The notes below the pieces were generated by a model. That model was not told the origin of the DNA and made no database searches. It saw nothing but the letters and a program-made list of their open reading frames with translations. From NCBI RefSeq assembly GCF_014274465.1, contig NZ_CP060394.1:2790001-2854000 (forward strand): a stretch of DNA of 64,000 nt. The letters run 5' to 3'. The first letter of the stretch is position 1. The number at the start of each line of letters is the position of its first letter. This document shows, piece after piece, positions 8,970 to 16,421 of this stretch. The stretch comes from Alloacidobacterium dinghuense (GTDB taxonomy: Bacteria > Acidobacteriota > Terriglobia > Terriglobales > Acidobacteriaceae). The position numbers and the translations under genes were made by a program.

Positions 8970-9554
8970 ATGAAAGACACGACGAACGAAAACCATCTCG
9001 ACTTTGTGGGCGACGATCTGGCGATCAACTTCATCAACACTCGTCGGATGGTCGAGGGGCAACTGACAGACACACTGCAGAGCGACAGCGACGTCAAAGC
9101 CTGGCTCAGGAGGCTCGAAGTCCCCGTCGCAAAAGGATCACTTCCTTTCGGCGACGGCGTACTACTTAAAGGGGCAAGAGGGCTTCGTGAGATTGCGCTC
9201 GCGGCCGTTCAGGATCGAAAGTCCGGGAAGAAACCTTCGCTTGGCGCGCTCAACAGATTCCTGGCGGACGCTCCAAGTCATGCGGTGCTTACGACAGACA
9301 CCGCGAACAACATTCGTATGACTCGTGTCTACGGCAAACAGACGGTCGAGGCGTTCCTGACTCCGGTCGCGGAAGCCGTCGCAGACGTGCTGGCGGATGG
9401 TGACTTCAACCTCGTCCGGCATTGCGAAGGCAACGCTTGTGTCCTGTGGTTCTATGACCGTACGAAAGGTCACCGCAGAAGATGGTGCACGTCGGCAGGT
9501 TGCGGAAATCGCGCCAAAGTAGCTGCGTTTCGAGCGAGAGCGCGCCAAACCTGA
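8970..9554 (+). CDS. CGNR zinc-finger / ABATE-domain transcriptional regulator
   Basis: 194 aa from the ATG at 8970; an in-frame ATG at 8955 is the alternative. The N-terminal half starts LDFVGDDLAINFINT, the usual opening of the ABATE (putative stress-induced regulator) domain. The C-terminus carries CEGNACVLWFYDRTKG followed by RRRWCTSAGCGNRAKVAAFR, the CGNR zinc finger with four cysteines and a basic DNA-binding tail. Family members are putative one-component transcription factors; the ligand is unknown. It is convergent with the MDR oxidoreductase, whose stop is at 9568, leaving 13 nt between the genes. Confidence 0.88.
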   Translation: MKDTTNENHLDFVGDDLAINFINTRRMVEGQLTDTLQSDSDVKAWLRRLEVPVAKGSLPFGDGVLLKGARGLREIALAAVQDRKSGKKPSLGALNRFLADAPSHAVLTTDTANNIRMTRVYGKQTVEAFLTPVAEAVADVLADGDFNLVRHCEGNACVLWFYDRTKGHRRRWCTSAGCGNRAKVAAFRARARQT

Positions 9555-9567
9555 TTACTTCATAATG

Positions 9568-10542
9568 TTACGCGTTGAAAGTGCCCGCAATGTCGATCAG
9601 GATCTTACCGCCCTTGAGCAGATGAGCGACGGCTTCCTTGATTTTTGGCATCGGATAAACCGCGGCGACGGGTACGCGCAGCGCACCGGAGGCAACGAGA
9701 GGAGCGGCCTCGATCTGCGTCGGCAGGACCTTCGACACATGATCGAAATCGCCCAGAAAGAAGCCTTTGACTGTCAGGTGTTTGCCTATGAGCAAAAGGG
9801 CGTTGACCGCCATCGGCCGTCCGGTCGCCGCTGAGTAGGAGACGAGCATGCCACGGTCCGACAGCAATGGAACGAGCGTTGCCGTCGCATCACCGCCCAC
9901 TGCATCAACCGCCAACCGAACCGACCCTTTGCCGATAATGCGCACCGCCTCCTCGATTGCTGCCGGTTCGTCCATGAGCACCACATCTGCTCCCGCAGCC
10001 TTGAGTTCGTCGATCAGTTCGGGCCGCCGCACGAGACTGATCGTCCGAATGCCACGCAGCTTCGCAATGGCGATCAAAGACCGGCCAACGCCGGAATTCC
10101 CGGCATTTTGAACGACCCAATCACCGGGCTTGAGGTCCGCATATTCGCTGAGCATCAACGCCGCTGTGGGTGGGTTGCTGCCGAGCTGCGCGAGTTGCAG
10201 CCGATCACCGTCGGGTAGCGGGAACAGCCCTTGCGCCGGCGCGATCAGACGCTCCCTCCAGGTGAGGCTGAGATTGGGCGCCACGACGTGGTCGCCGACC
10301 TTAACGTTGGTAACACCAAGACCAACCGCCGCAACCCGACCGAAGCCCTCGTTTCCAACGACAGTTGGTGCCGGCGGGCCCCCGAAGTAGCCGCGCATGA
10401 AGAGGAGGTCATGCAAATTTAAGGGCGCTAGTTCGACATCGATTAGGACCTCACCCGTTCCCGGCGCACCCGGCTCCGGGATATCAACGAGTTCCAAGAC
10501 ATTGAGTGGGTCACCATAGGCTGAGATTTGAAGTGCGCGCAT
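9568..10542 (-). CDS. MDR-superfamily zinc-type alcohol dehydrogenase/quinone reductase-like protein
   Basis: 324 aa from the ATG at 10542, which is preceded by AAGGAG 8 nt upstream; this fixes the start over two upstream methionines. The N-terminal GroES-like part (MRALQISAYGDPLNVLEL, then VLIDVELAPLNLHDLLFMRG) and the Rossmann part with NAGNSGVGRSLIAIAK are typical of quinone oxidoreductase and enoyl-reductase-like MDR proteins. Structural-zinc cysteines are absent, so it is probably a zinc-free NADPH-dependent reductase. It lies 90 nt downstream of the NTF2-like gene on the same strand and is probably controlled by the divergent TetR repressor. Confidence 0.85.
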   Translation of the reverse strand: MRALQISAYGDPLNVLELVDIPEPGAPGTGEVLIDVELAPLNLHDLLFMRGYFGGPPAPTVVGNEGFGRVAAVGLGVTNVKVGDHVVAPNLSLTWRERLIAPAQGLFPLPDGDRLQLAQLGSNPPTAALMLSEYADLKPGDWVVQNAGNSGVGRSLIAIAKLRGIRTISLVRRPELIDELKAAGADVVLMDEPAAIEEAVRIIGKGSVRLAVDAVGGDATATLVPLLSDRGMLVSYSAATGRPMAVNALLLIGKHLTVKGFFLGDFDHVSKVLPTQIEAAPLVASGALRVPVAAVYPMPKIKEAVAHLLKGGKILIDIAGTFNA

Positions 10543-10632
10543 GATTGGGTCTCCTTTTTTCATACCGCTCATGACCTGCGCCGTTAGGTCGCAAACGGAA
10601 ATTGTTAGGTCGATTCGCGTTTTTGTCAGCTG

Positions 10633-11034
10633 TCACTTGGGGAATGTGTCGCCAAACATGGGAAGGCCGCTGACAGATTCGGCCTTGGTCGCCTCGTCCT
10701 GCAAGACGTCCCAATGCTCTTTAAGAAGACCGTCTTCAAATCGGACAATGTCGGCGGCAACCCAGGCGGCTGGCCTTCCGATTCCGGTGAAGCGGCCATG
10801 TGCTATGACGAAATCGCCTTCTGCAACGATGAGCTGGTTCTCGTAGTGCATCGTGTCCGGCGCTGAGCGGACGAGATTGAACAGCCCATCGCGACCTGGT
10901 GCTATGTGTGCGCTGTGCTGAATGTAGTTTGGTGACCAGAAGCGTTCCGCCGCCGCGTAGTCACGCTTGTTGAACAGTGTTTCGAATGCTTCGAGCACGA
11001 TTGCCTTATTCCGTTCTGGGGATGAGTTACTCAT
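10633..11034 (-). CDS. SnoaL/NTF2-like polyketide-cyclase fold protein
   Basis: 133 aa, starting at ATG 11034 after AAGGAGAAGCA. The helix-rich N-terminus (NKAIVLEAFETLFNKRDYAA), the YIQHSAHIAPGRDGL signature and the strand FVIAHGRFTG, ending with ADIVRFEDGLLKEHWDVLQ, match the SnoaL-like group of NTF2-fold proteins. Members are small-molecule isomerases, cyclases or of unknown role. First gene of a two-gene unit with the MDR oxidoreductase and divergent from tetR, a common detoxification layout. The substrate is not predictable. Confidence 0.85.
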   Translation of the reverse strand: MSNSSPERNKAIVLEAFETLFNKRDYAAAERFWSPNYIQHSAHIAPGRDGLFNLVRSAPDTMHYENQLIVAEGDFVIAHGRFTGIGRPAAWVAADIVRFEDGLLKEHWDVLQDEATKAESVSGLPMFGDTFPK

Positions 11035-11228
11035 TGCTTCTCCTTGCTGGTGAGATATTGATCTACCTTTCACCACATGAGAGTATGCACATAATCCAGA
11101 TGTCGCAAATATTTTTGCGGAAGCCATTTTTAAACATTTATCGTGCTTCATACCTGTAGCCCAAGTTTCGCACCATATTATTAACGGGACAATTTTTGCA
11201 CCCCAGACAAAGCGGTGTGCATCTAGGG

Positions 11229-11277
11229 CAAAGTAGAGTATGACAATACTCTGTAAATTCTTAATGTCCCTACTTTG
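11229..11277. promoter_or_regulatory. nested inverted repeats, candidate TetR operator
   Basis: Within the 298-nt divergent region there is a perfect 7-bp inverted repeat AGAGTAT-GACA-ATACTCT (11235-11252) lying inside a wider inverted repeat CAAAGTAG (11229-11236) and CTACTTTG (11270-11277). TetR repressors usually bind such palindromes next to their own gene. The position between tetR (11333) and the oxidoreductase unit supports this; binding is inferred. Confidence 0.5.
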
Positions 11278-11332
11278 TCGAGGGAAACGTTTGGAACGAT
11301 CCATGCAGATACTGGAAAAGTGGTGATGGCAG

Positions 11333-11905
11333 ATGGGTTATTCGAAGAAAGGTAAGGCGGAGACACACACTCGGATCGTGAGCGTTGCGGCCAAGAGGTT
11401 TCGCGAACTCGGTCTCGAAGGCATCGGCGTTGCCGATGTGATGAAGGAGGCCGGTGTTACCGTCGGTGGCTTCTACAAACATTTCGATTCGCGCGATGAA
11501 CTGGTGGTTGAGGCGCTGGCCACCGCATTCCAGGACCTAGACCGCTGGGAGGAACACACTGACACGTTAACGAAACTTCTAGCGAACTATTTGTCCGAAG
11601 AACACCGGGATGCTCCGGGAACAGGCTGCGCTTTGGGCGCTTTACTAGGTGACATGTCTCGGGCGAGTCGATCGGCGAAAGCCGTGTATACCGCACGACT
11701 CAAGCGCAGCTTGGCATACTCGACGGGCCTTGTTCCGCCAAATGGAACCTCTGATCGGCGCGCCCGCGCGGTTCTCATGATTAGTGCGATGCTAGGAGCG
11801 ATCAACCTCTCTCGTGCCGTCTCAGACCCAAGCCTTTCACGAGAGATTCTCCAGCAGACTAGGGATCAGTTAATCAGTTTGAACCAACCCGCGAAAGCGC
11901 ATTAG
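11333..11905 (+). CDS. TetR/AcrR family transcriptional regulator
   Basis: 190 aa. The N-terminal helix-turn-helix is clear: THTRIVSVAAKRFRELGLEG, then GVADVMKEAGVTVGGFYKHF and DSRDELVVEAL. The C-terminal ligand domain contains CALGALLGDMSRAS and resembles the TetR_C group found near oxidoreductases. It reads away from the NTF2-like/MDR unit and probably represses it and itself through the palindromes at 11229-11277. Effector unknown. Confidence 0.92.
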   Translation: MGYSKKGKAETHTRIVSVAAKRFRELGLEGIGVADVMKEAGVTVGGFYKHFDSRDELVVEALATAFQDLDRWEEHTDTLTKLLANYLSEEHRDAPGTGCALGALLGDMSRASRSAKAVYTARLKRSLAYSTGLVPPNGTSDRRARAVLMISAMLGAINLSRAVSDPSLSREILQQTRDQLISLNQPAKAH

Positions 11906-12169
11906 AGGGCTTATGCTTCTCGGACAACGTCCGGTTCCAGCGGTCAGGAATTCACCCGAGCCGCCCACGTTCACCTGACAGCTGAGTTCACACCAGCAAT
12001 CCGCAGCGCATTCCGTAATCGAGCCGAAACGAGATAAATTTTCCTATAGAACCGTGCCCGCGCAAGAACGGATAAGTCGTTCGGCATTGAAACTAAAGCG
12101 GATGCGCAGCGCACCTGAATTTGTGCCCAGATTTAGGGAGACGCCGCCCACCCTAGCATGATCTTAAGA

Positions 12170-12232
12170 TGGTGCCCGGACAGGGGACTTGAATCCCCAC
12201 GACAGGTTGCGGCCAGCGGATTTTAAAGTCCG
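12170..12232 (-). tRNA. tRNA-Leu-like 3' half (fragment, not functional)
   Basis: On the minus strand the sequence shows an anticodon-loop-like GGACTTTAAAATCC (one nt longer than the usual loop), a long variable arm, a T-arm GGGGATTCAAGTCCCC and a 3' end TGTCCGGGCACCA with encoded CCA. The expected 5' acceptor strand and D-arm are absent upstream. This is what remains when an element integrates into the 3' end of a tRNA gene, so it is called a fragment. Confidence 0.6.
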
Positions 12233-12256
12233 TTTTTCGCAGCGAAGCACTTCCCT

Positions 12257-12381
12257 GCACCAGCTCGCACCAGCTCGAATAACATCCACCTACTCAATTA
12301 CATGGACGCATTGTCCACAGCGCACCAGATCGCACCGAAGCGCACAAAAGGAAAGTACAAAGTGGCACCAAAGGCGGCACC
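12257..12381. repeat. three helically phased pairs of GCACC
   Basis: GCACC occurs at 12257, 12267, 12322, 12332, 12365 and 12377, in pairs about one helical turn apart. Repeated short motifs beside a tRNA 3' fragment resemble arm-type binding sites of tyrosine integrases, but no integrase gene is present in the window to support this. Confidence 0.4.
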
Positions 12382-12546
12382 GGCGCTTCTGAATGATCTT
12401 GTCCAAAATGTGCATTTTGTAACACCTTGCAGTATTCACTGGTAAAGCCCATTTGTTCTCGACAACGGCTCATATACACTCGGCACTGACATTCTCAATT
12501 GGTCAACGAGTGAGTAGGCAGTAACGCACTCATTGAGCAGTCGCCC

Positions 12547-13165
12547 CTAAGCTCTCCCAGCAGATGAAGGTGCGCGAGACTCTAGAAGCAACCACGCGGC
12601 GGCAGCACTCAAAATAGCTAGGCAGGCTGCAATCCAGATCACCGTGCGATAACCCCTCAAGAACAAATCGCTGATCGCCCGTTGGATGATCGGATCTGGA
12701 TTGTGAGTTGCGGCGAGCAGGGGCCGAGCAGCATCAACCTGCGCACGAGCGCTCGGACTCAATATCATTTGGGAAAGGTGTTGGTCCAAGGAATGTTTAA
12801 AAACCACTGCCAGAACAAAACCGAAGGCGGCCACTGCGAGAAGAGAGGCCAAACGGGAGACTGCGTTATTCACGCCTGAAGCAAGACCTCACTCGGAGAT
12901 GGGGACGGCATTCATCACCCTTGTTGTCAAGGGAGCGACGCTAATAGTCATGCCAAGCCCCATCACCACAAGGCGGGGAAAAATGCGGTCCAGTAGTTTC
13001 CATTCTGCGGTGCCACTGCAAAAAGTGCTATACCGCAGGCAGCAACAAGCGGGCCAATGGTGAGCGGCAACCGTGATCCGTAACGTGCAACCAGGCCGCC
13101 TGCTCAGCGGGACAGCCCGAACATGATGGCCACAAAAGGAAGAAATGCTGCCACCAACTGCCTAT
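12547..13165 (-). pseudogene. MFS drug-efflux transporter (DHA2-like), C-terminal remnant
   Basis: The minus strand encodes recognisable C-terminal helices of an EmrB/QacA-type major facilitator in pieces: AFLPFVAIMFGLSR, stop, AGGLVARYGSRLPLTIGP, then WTAFFPAL, a frameshift, MGLGMTISVAPLTTRVMNAV, PISE, an in-frame TGA, and GLASGVNNAVSRLASLLAV running to a stop at 12547. Two in-frame stops plus a frameshift, and the lack of the N-terminal two thirds, make it a clear pseudogene. Only the last 108 codons remain open. It sits beside the tRNA-fragment scar, consistent with decay after a rearrangement. Confidence 0.85.
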
Positions 13166-13344
13166 GACCGGACAAAGGAGAGGACAATTTACTTCAAAAA
13201 GATGATCCCATCGTTAGAATAGAACGTGGATGTAGTAGCGCAGCGTATGTTGCTTTGGTGCTCTACTCGAATGTCAGATTGCCATCATAGGTGCAGCGAA
13301 GAACCTGCTTTTGCGTAGACTGGCAAAAATCGAAGCGTTAACGC

Positions 13345-13656
13345 ATGAAATTCTCTCTCACGTTCCCCATCCACTCGATCCCACTCTGGTTCCTCATCCT
13401 GTCGCTGTTTCTCCCGCGCCTCTGTATCTTCGTCGCATGGCTCCAGCACAGCATGAACCAGTTCATTCCCCCCTCGGTCGGCCTCATCCCTATCGTCGTC
13501 TGGCTGCTACTCCCCCGCATCCTCATCCTCTTTTGGATTTACCAGGACCAGGGCATCACCATCTGGCTCCTGCTCCACATCATCGCTTTGCTCTGCGCTT
13601 GGGGCGGTAGCGGCTCGCGTGTAGTGCAGCGCAGGCGCGTCGATGTCATCGATTGA
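13345..13656 (+). CDS. small multi-pass membrane protein, conserved hypothetical
   Basis: 103 aa with three hydrophobic segments, about residues 13-33, 43-64 and 70-88 (SIPLWFLILSLFLPRLCIFV, then VWLLLPRILILFWIYQDQGI, then WLLLHIIALLCAWGG). The pattern LFLPR, later LLPRILILFWIYQDQGI, then a short basic tail is one I associate with small membrane proteins of Acidobacteriota; no function is known to me. Freestanding gene beside decayed DNA; ATG at 13345. Confidence 0.6.
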   Translation: MKFSLTFPIHSIPLWFLILSLFLPRLCIFVAWLQHSMNQFIPPSVGLIPIVVWLLLPRILILFWIYQDQGITIWLLLHIIALLCAWGGSGSRVVQRRRVDVID

Positions 13657-13749
13657 TTCTTGAGCGGCCAATACCGGCAATTCGGACTTTCATGGCCCGA
13701 AACCGTGCCTCTCGTTCTCGATCCGCCAAACTTCCGTATCGCCGACAAC

Positions 13750-14213
13750 TCATCCAGAATGCTGTCGACGAGCCCATCCGCGATGAGTAGCCTTCAGCCC
13801 AAAAAGATAGAAGAGGGTCGTTAGGGATCCGACAACCACTGCGAAAAGCATTTGCGACAAAGCCGCACCCGTGAGATCGCCAAGCCAAATCGTGTGTATG
13901 TCGCCGCCCCTCCACTGAAGAACAAGACACCAAAGGGCATTGATGCAGGACCAATCAGAATTCCACCTAGAAGGATGGTCGGCATTCGTTGCTCCTCCGT
14001 GTTTCTGAGGACGATCAGAACCGGCAGATACAGGCACGCGACCGGCAATGCGAACGTCATGGTAAAGCGAAAGATTCGAAAGATCGATCCTGCTCCGCCG
14101 AAGATCAGGCTAGAAAGCAGGCTGAAGAGGAGAACAGCAACCAGCAAGGAGCTGAACCAAAGGCTAATGCGGCCCAGAGCATTGATGAAACTGCTTCCGC
14201 CAGATCTCTGCAC
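13750..14213 (-). pseudogene. membrane protein gene broken by a frameshift
   Basis: The start is a GTG at 14213 with AGGAG 8 nt upstream. It opens a hydrophobic protein (SLWFSSLLVAVLLFSLLSSL, then MPTILLGGILIGPASMPFGVLFFSGG). The frame then runs into unlike sequence and stops at 13821, while the adjacent minus-strand frame continues the hydrophobic pattern (IWLGDLTGAALSQMLFAV, then GSLTTLFYLFGLKA) to a stop at 13750. The switch falls near a CCCC run at about 13901-13912, so a one-base indel (real or a sequencing error) has split one gene of roughly 150 codons. Family unknown. Confidence 0.6.
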
Positions 14214-14320
14214 CTTGGATCTCCTGTCAGCGCGAAGTCAGTCTACGTGCTTCCCTCCAAAAGACCAACTCAATGCGTTGCTGTCTGAACCGCCTGCGGA
14301 CCGAAGAAGGACGCCTTAGC

Positions 14321-16354
14321 CTAGTTGCTTCGTGTAGCTTTTACGAGCGTCTCTACAGAAGGCGCAATCATTAGTAGAACGACTGCCTGTGGCTTTGCTG
14401 CGGCGTTCAGAAAGTCAATGTTCTGACTCCGTACGTCTGCACTGACCAGCCGATCATGCTTCAGATCATCCAGAGCCTGGAGACCAATGGTTGCCACCTC
14501 GGACAGGTTGCGCGAAACCGACACTAGGTCTTGCGTCAGGAACGATCGCGCCAGCAGCGGTTGCAGCCTGGCATCGTTATCGCGCCAGAGAGTGAGCCAC
14601 GTTTGAGCCTGCTGCCAGTCTTCAGGCGTAGCTTTTCCCGCTGCGATCCGTCGGGCGATGTCGTCGAACACGCGTGCAGTCTCGCTCTCCGGAGGCACTG
14701 CGTCATCCAGTCGATTCATCGGAGTAAAGTCGCCGAAATTGCGCAGTTGTTGGCGCTCGTATCCCTTGGGCGGCTGCACCACGTCCGCCAGCACCCGGAG
14801 GGCTACTGGATTGGGATCACCGCTCATCCGTTCCAGCATCTCTTCCGTGATCAGCCGGTGTCGCACTCCGTAGTACCCGAGCTTTTGCGAAACAACGCCA
14901 AGCCGGCGATACATCGAGTCAACATCCCGCACATCCGCAGCAGACCAGAGCCGCTCAGCGATAGCCGCCGTACGGGGCCATACTCGGTTATCAAGGTTCT
15001 CATCGGAAACAATGTCGGTCCACATGGTTGCTTCGCCGCCAAGCACCCGCGCCTTCTCTTCCGATGTAAGGCTCGCAGCGCTCGGATCTCCCAGGGGATC
15101 GACTGCATAGTGCTCGGCAGCCGACCAGTTTAGATCAATGTAGTACCCCGATGAGAGTATTCCGCGATTCCCGTTGCGCGCCGCATCGGCAAGGGACTTC
15201 GGGCCCCGCCACGACTGAATTACCACCTCCTTGGGCGTACCCGGCAGCAGCACTTCGTCCCAGCCCATCATGATCTTCTTGTTCTGGGCGACAATCGTCT
15301 GGATTTTGGCGGTGAACTCTGCCTGCAGGGCCGCACCATCCTTGATGACGTGGACGCGCATATACTCCTGAATGCGCGGGTTCGACTCCCATTCATGGAA
15401 GTCGCATTCGTCTCCTCCGGTGTGGAAGTACGCATCCGGAAACAGATCGGCCATCTCTTCAATGAAGCCGTTGAGAAACTCGTATGTGCTCTCCCTAGTC
15501 GGATCCATCGCCGAGCTCTCGCCCGGGATGTGACCACTGCCGAGCTCAGGGTAGGCGTGGAACCAGGACGCGGTGTGGCACGGCATGTCGAACTCTGGTA
15601 CCACCCGAATGCCGCGATCCCGTGCGTAGGCAATGATCTCTTTCACTTCTTCTTGCGTGTAGTAGAAGCCTCCGGATGCCTTCTCCTGCAGAAGCGGAAA
15701 TCGCTTGCTCTCGATGTGGAATCCTGCATCATCCGAAAAACGCCAATGAAAGACGTTCAGCTTGACGGCCTCCATCGCATCGAGATTCCGCTTGATCACT
15801 GGAAGGCGAACAAACCGATGCCCCGAATCAATCAGGAGTCCGCGCCATGGGAAGCGGGGCTTGTCTTCGATAGTGATCGCGGGAACGCCGAATCCTTTCG
15901 GAGTCACTCGTACCAGCAGCAGGAACGTCTGCAGCCCGTGCAACACGCCCAGCGGATTGGCTGCACTCAATTGAACACCGCTCGTCGAGATCGCCAGCCG
16001 GTATGACTCATCCTCTCCGAGCCGCTGGACGGCCAGGCTTGGGCCCTCCGTATGAACCGTGAAATTCGGTTTGTTGACCACCGCCTCGCGCCACAACGGG
16101 ATTCCCGTTTCGCGCGAAAGCACATCGAGAAATCGCTGCCGCGCGCGTTCCAGCCGAGGCTCGGCGTAGCCCGTCAACTCGATGCCGAGTGATCCGTTGA
16201 TCAGAAATTCCCCTGGAGCTTGCGTCGATTGTGACGGCAGCGGCATCATCGAGAGAGATTCCGGCTCCTGCGCTGCGGCCAGCCACGGCCAGCCCAGGAT
16301 GATCAGAAGGAACACGCAGAAGCATAGGAAACCCGCACGCCGAAGATCTGGCAC
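14321..16354 (-). CDS. beta-N-acetylhexosaminidase, glycoside hydrolase family 20
   Basis: 677 aa. A signal peptide spans residues 1-28 (hydrophobic CFCVFLLIILGWPWLAAAQ). The GH20b-like N-domain covers about 35-165. The catalytic barrel begins at PRFPWRGLLIDSGHRFV, with FHWRFSDDAGFHIE at 202-215 and HTGGDECDFHEW at 311-322, where D315-E316 are the catalytic Asp-Glu pair of the family. The enzyme removes terminal GlcNAc or GalNAc, for example from chitin or glycans, outside the cytoplasm. A C-terminal helical extension of about 200 residues follows. It lies 67 nt downstream of the DUF5107 gene, in the same direction. Confidence 0.93.
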   Translation of the reverse strand: MPDLRRAGFLCFCVFLLIILGWPWLAAAQEPESLSMMPLPSQSTQAPGEFLINGSLGIELTGYAEPRLERARQRFLDVLSRETGIPLWREAVVNKPNFTVHTEGPSLAVQRLGEDESYRLAISTSGVQLSAANPLGVLHGLQTFLLLVRVTPKGFGVPAITIEDKPRFPWRGLLIDSGHRFVRLPVIKRNLDAMEAVKLNVFHWRFSDDAGFHIESKRFPLLQEKASGGFYYTQEEVKEIIAYARDRGIRVVPEFDMPCHTASWFHAYPELGSGHIPGESSAMDPTRESTYEFLNGFIEEMADLFPDAYFHTGGDECDFHEWESNPRIQEYMRVHVIKDGAALQAEFTAKIQTIVAQNKKIMMGWDEVLLPGTPKEVVIQSWRGPKSLADAARNGNRGILSSGYYIDLNWSAAEHYAVDPLGDPSAASLTSEEKARVLGGEATMWTDIVSDENLDNRVWPRTAAIAERLWSAADVRDVDSMYRRLGVVSQKLGYYGVRHRLITEEMLERMSGDPNPVALRVLADVVQPPKGYERQQLRNFGDFTPMNRLDDAVPPESETARVFDDIARRIAAGKATPEDWQQAQTWLTLWRDNDARLQPLLARSFLTQDLVSVSRNLSEVATIGLQALDDLKHDRLVSADVRSQNIDFLNAAAKPQAVVLLMIAPSVETLVKATRSN

Positions 16355-16421
16355 AACTACATCTCCAAAGGTTCACTCAGTTGAATCGATCATATGCTTC
16401 AGGGTAAAGCCTCGCCGGAGC

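Larger units (their letters stand above)
11906..12546. other. non-coding scar region with tRNA fragment and phased GCACC pairs
   Basis: 640 nt with no credible gene. It holds a tRNA-Leu 3' fragment (12170-12232) followed by three pairs of GCACC at 12257/12267, 12322/12332 and 12365/12377, that is, spaced 10, 10 and 12 nt. I read it as a remnant of an integrative-element attachment region. The rest shows nothing recognisable. Confidence 0.45.

Noticed and set aside
12170-12260. Intact tRNA-Leu gene
   Set aside because: The 3' half is good, but no 5' acceptor strand or D-arm can be matched, so it is reported as a fragment.
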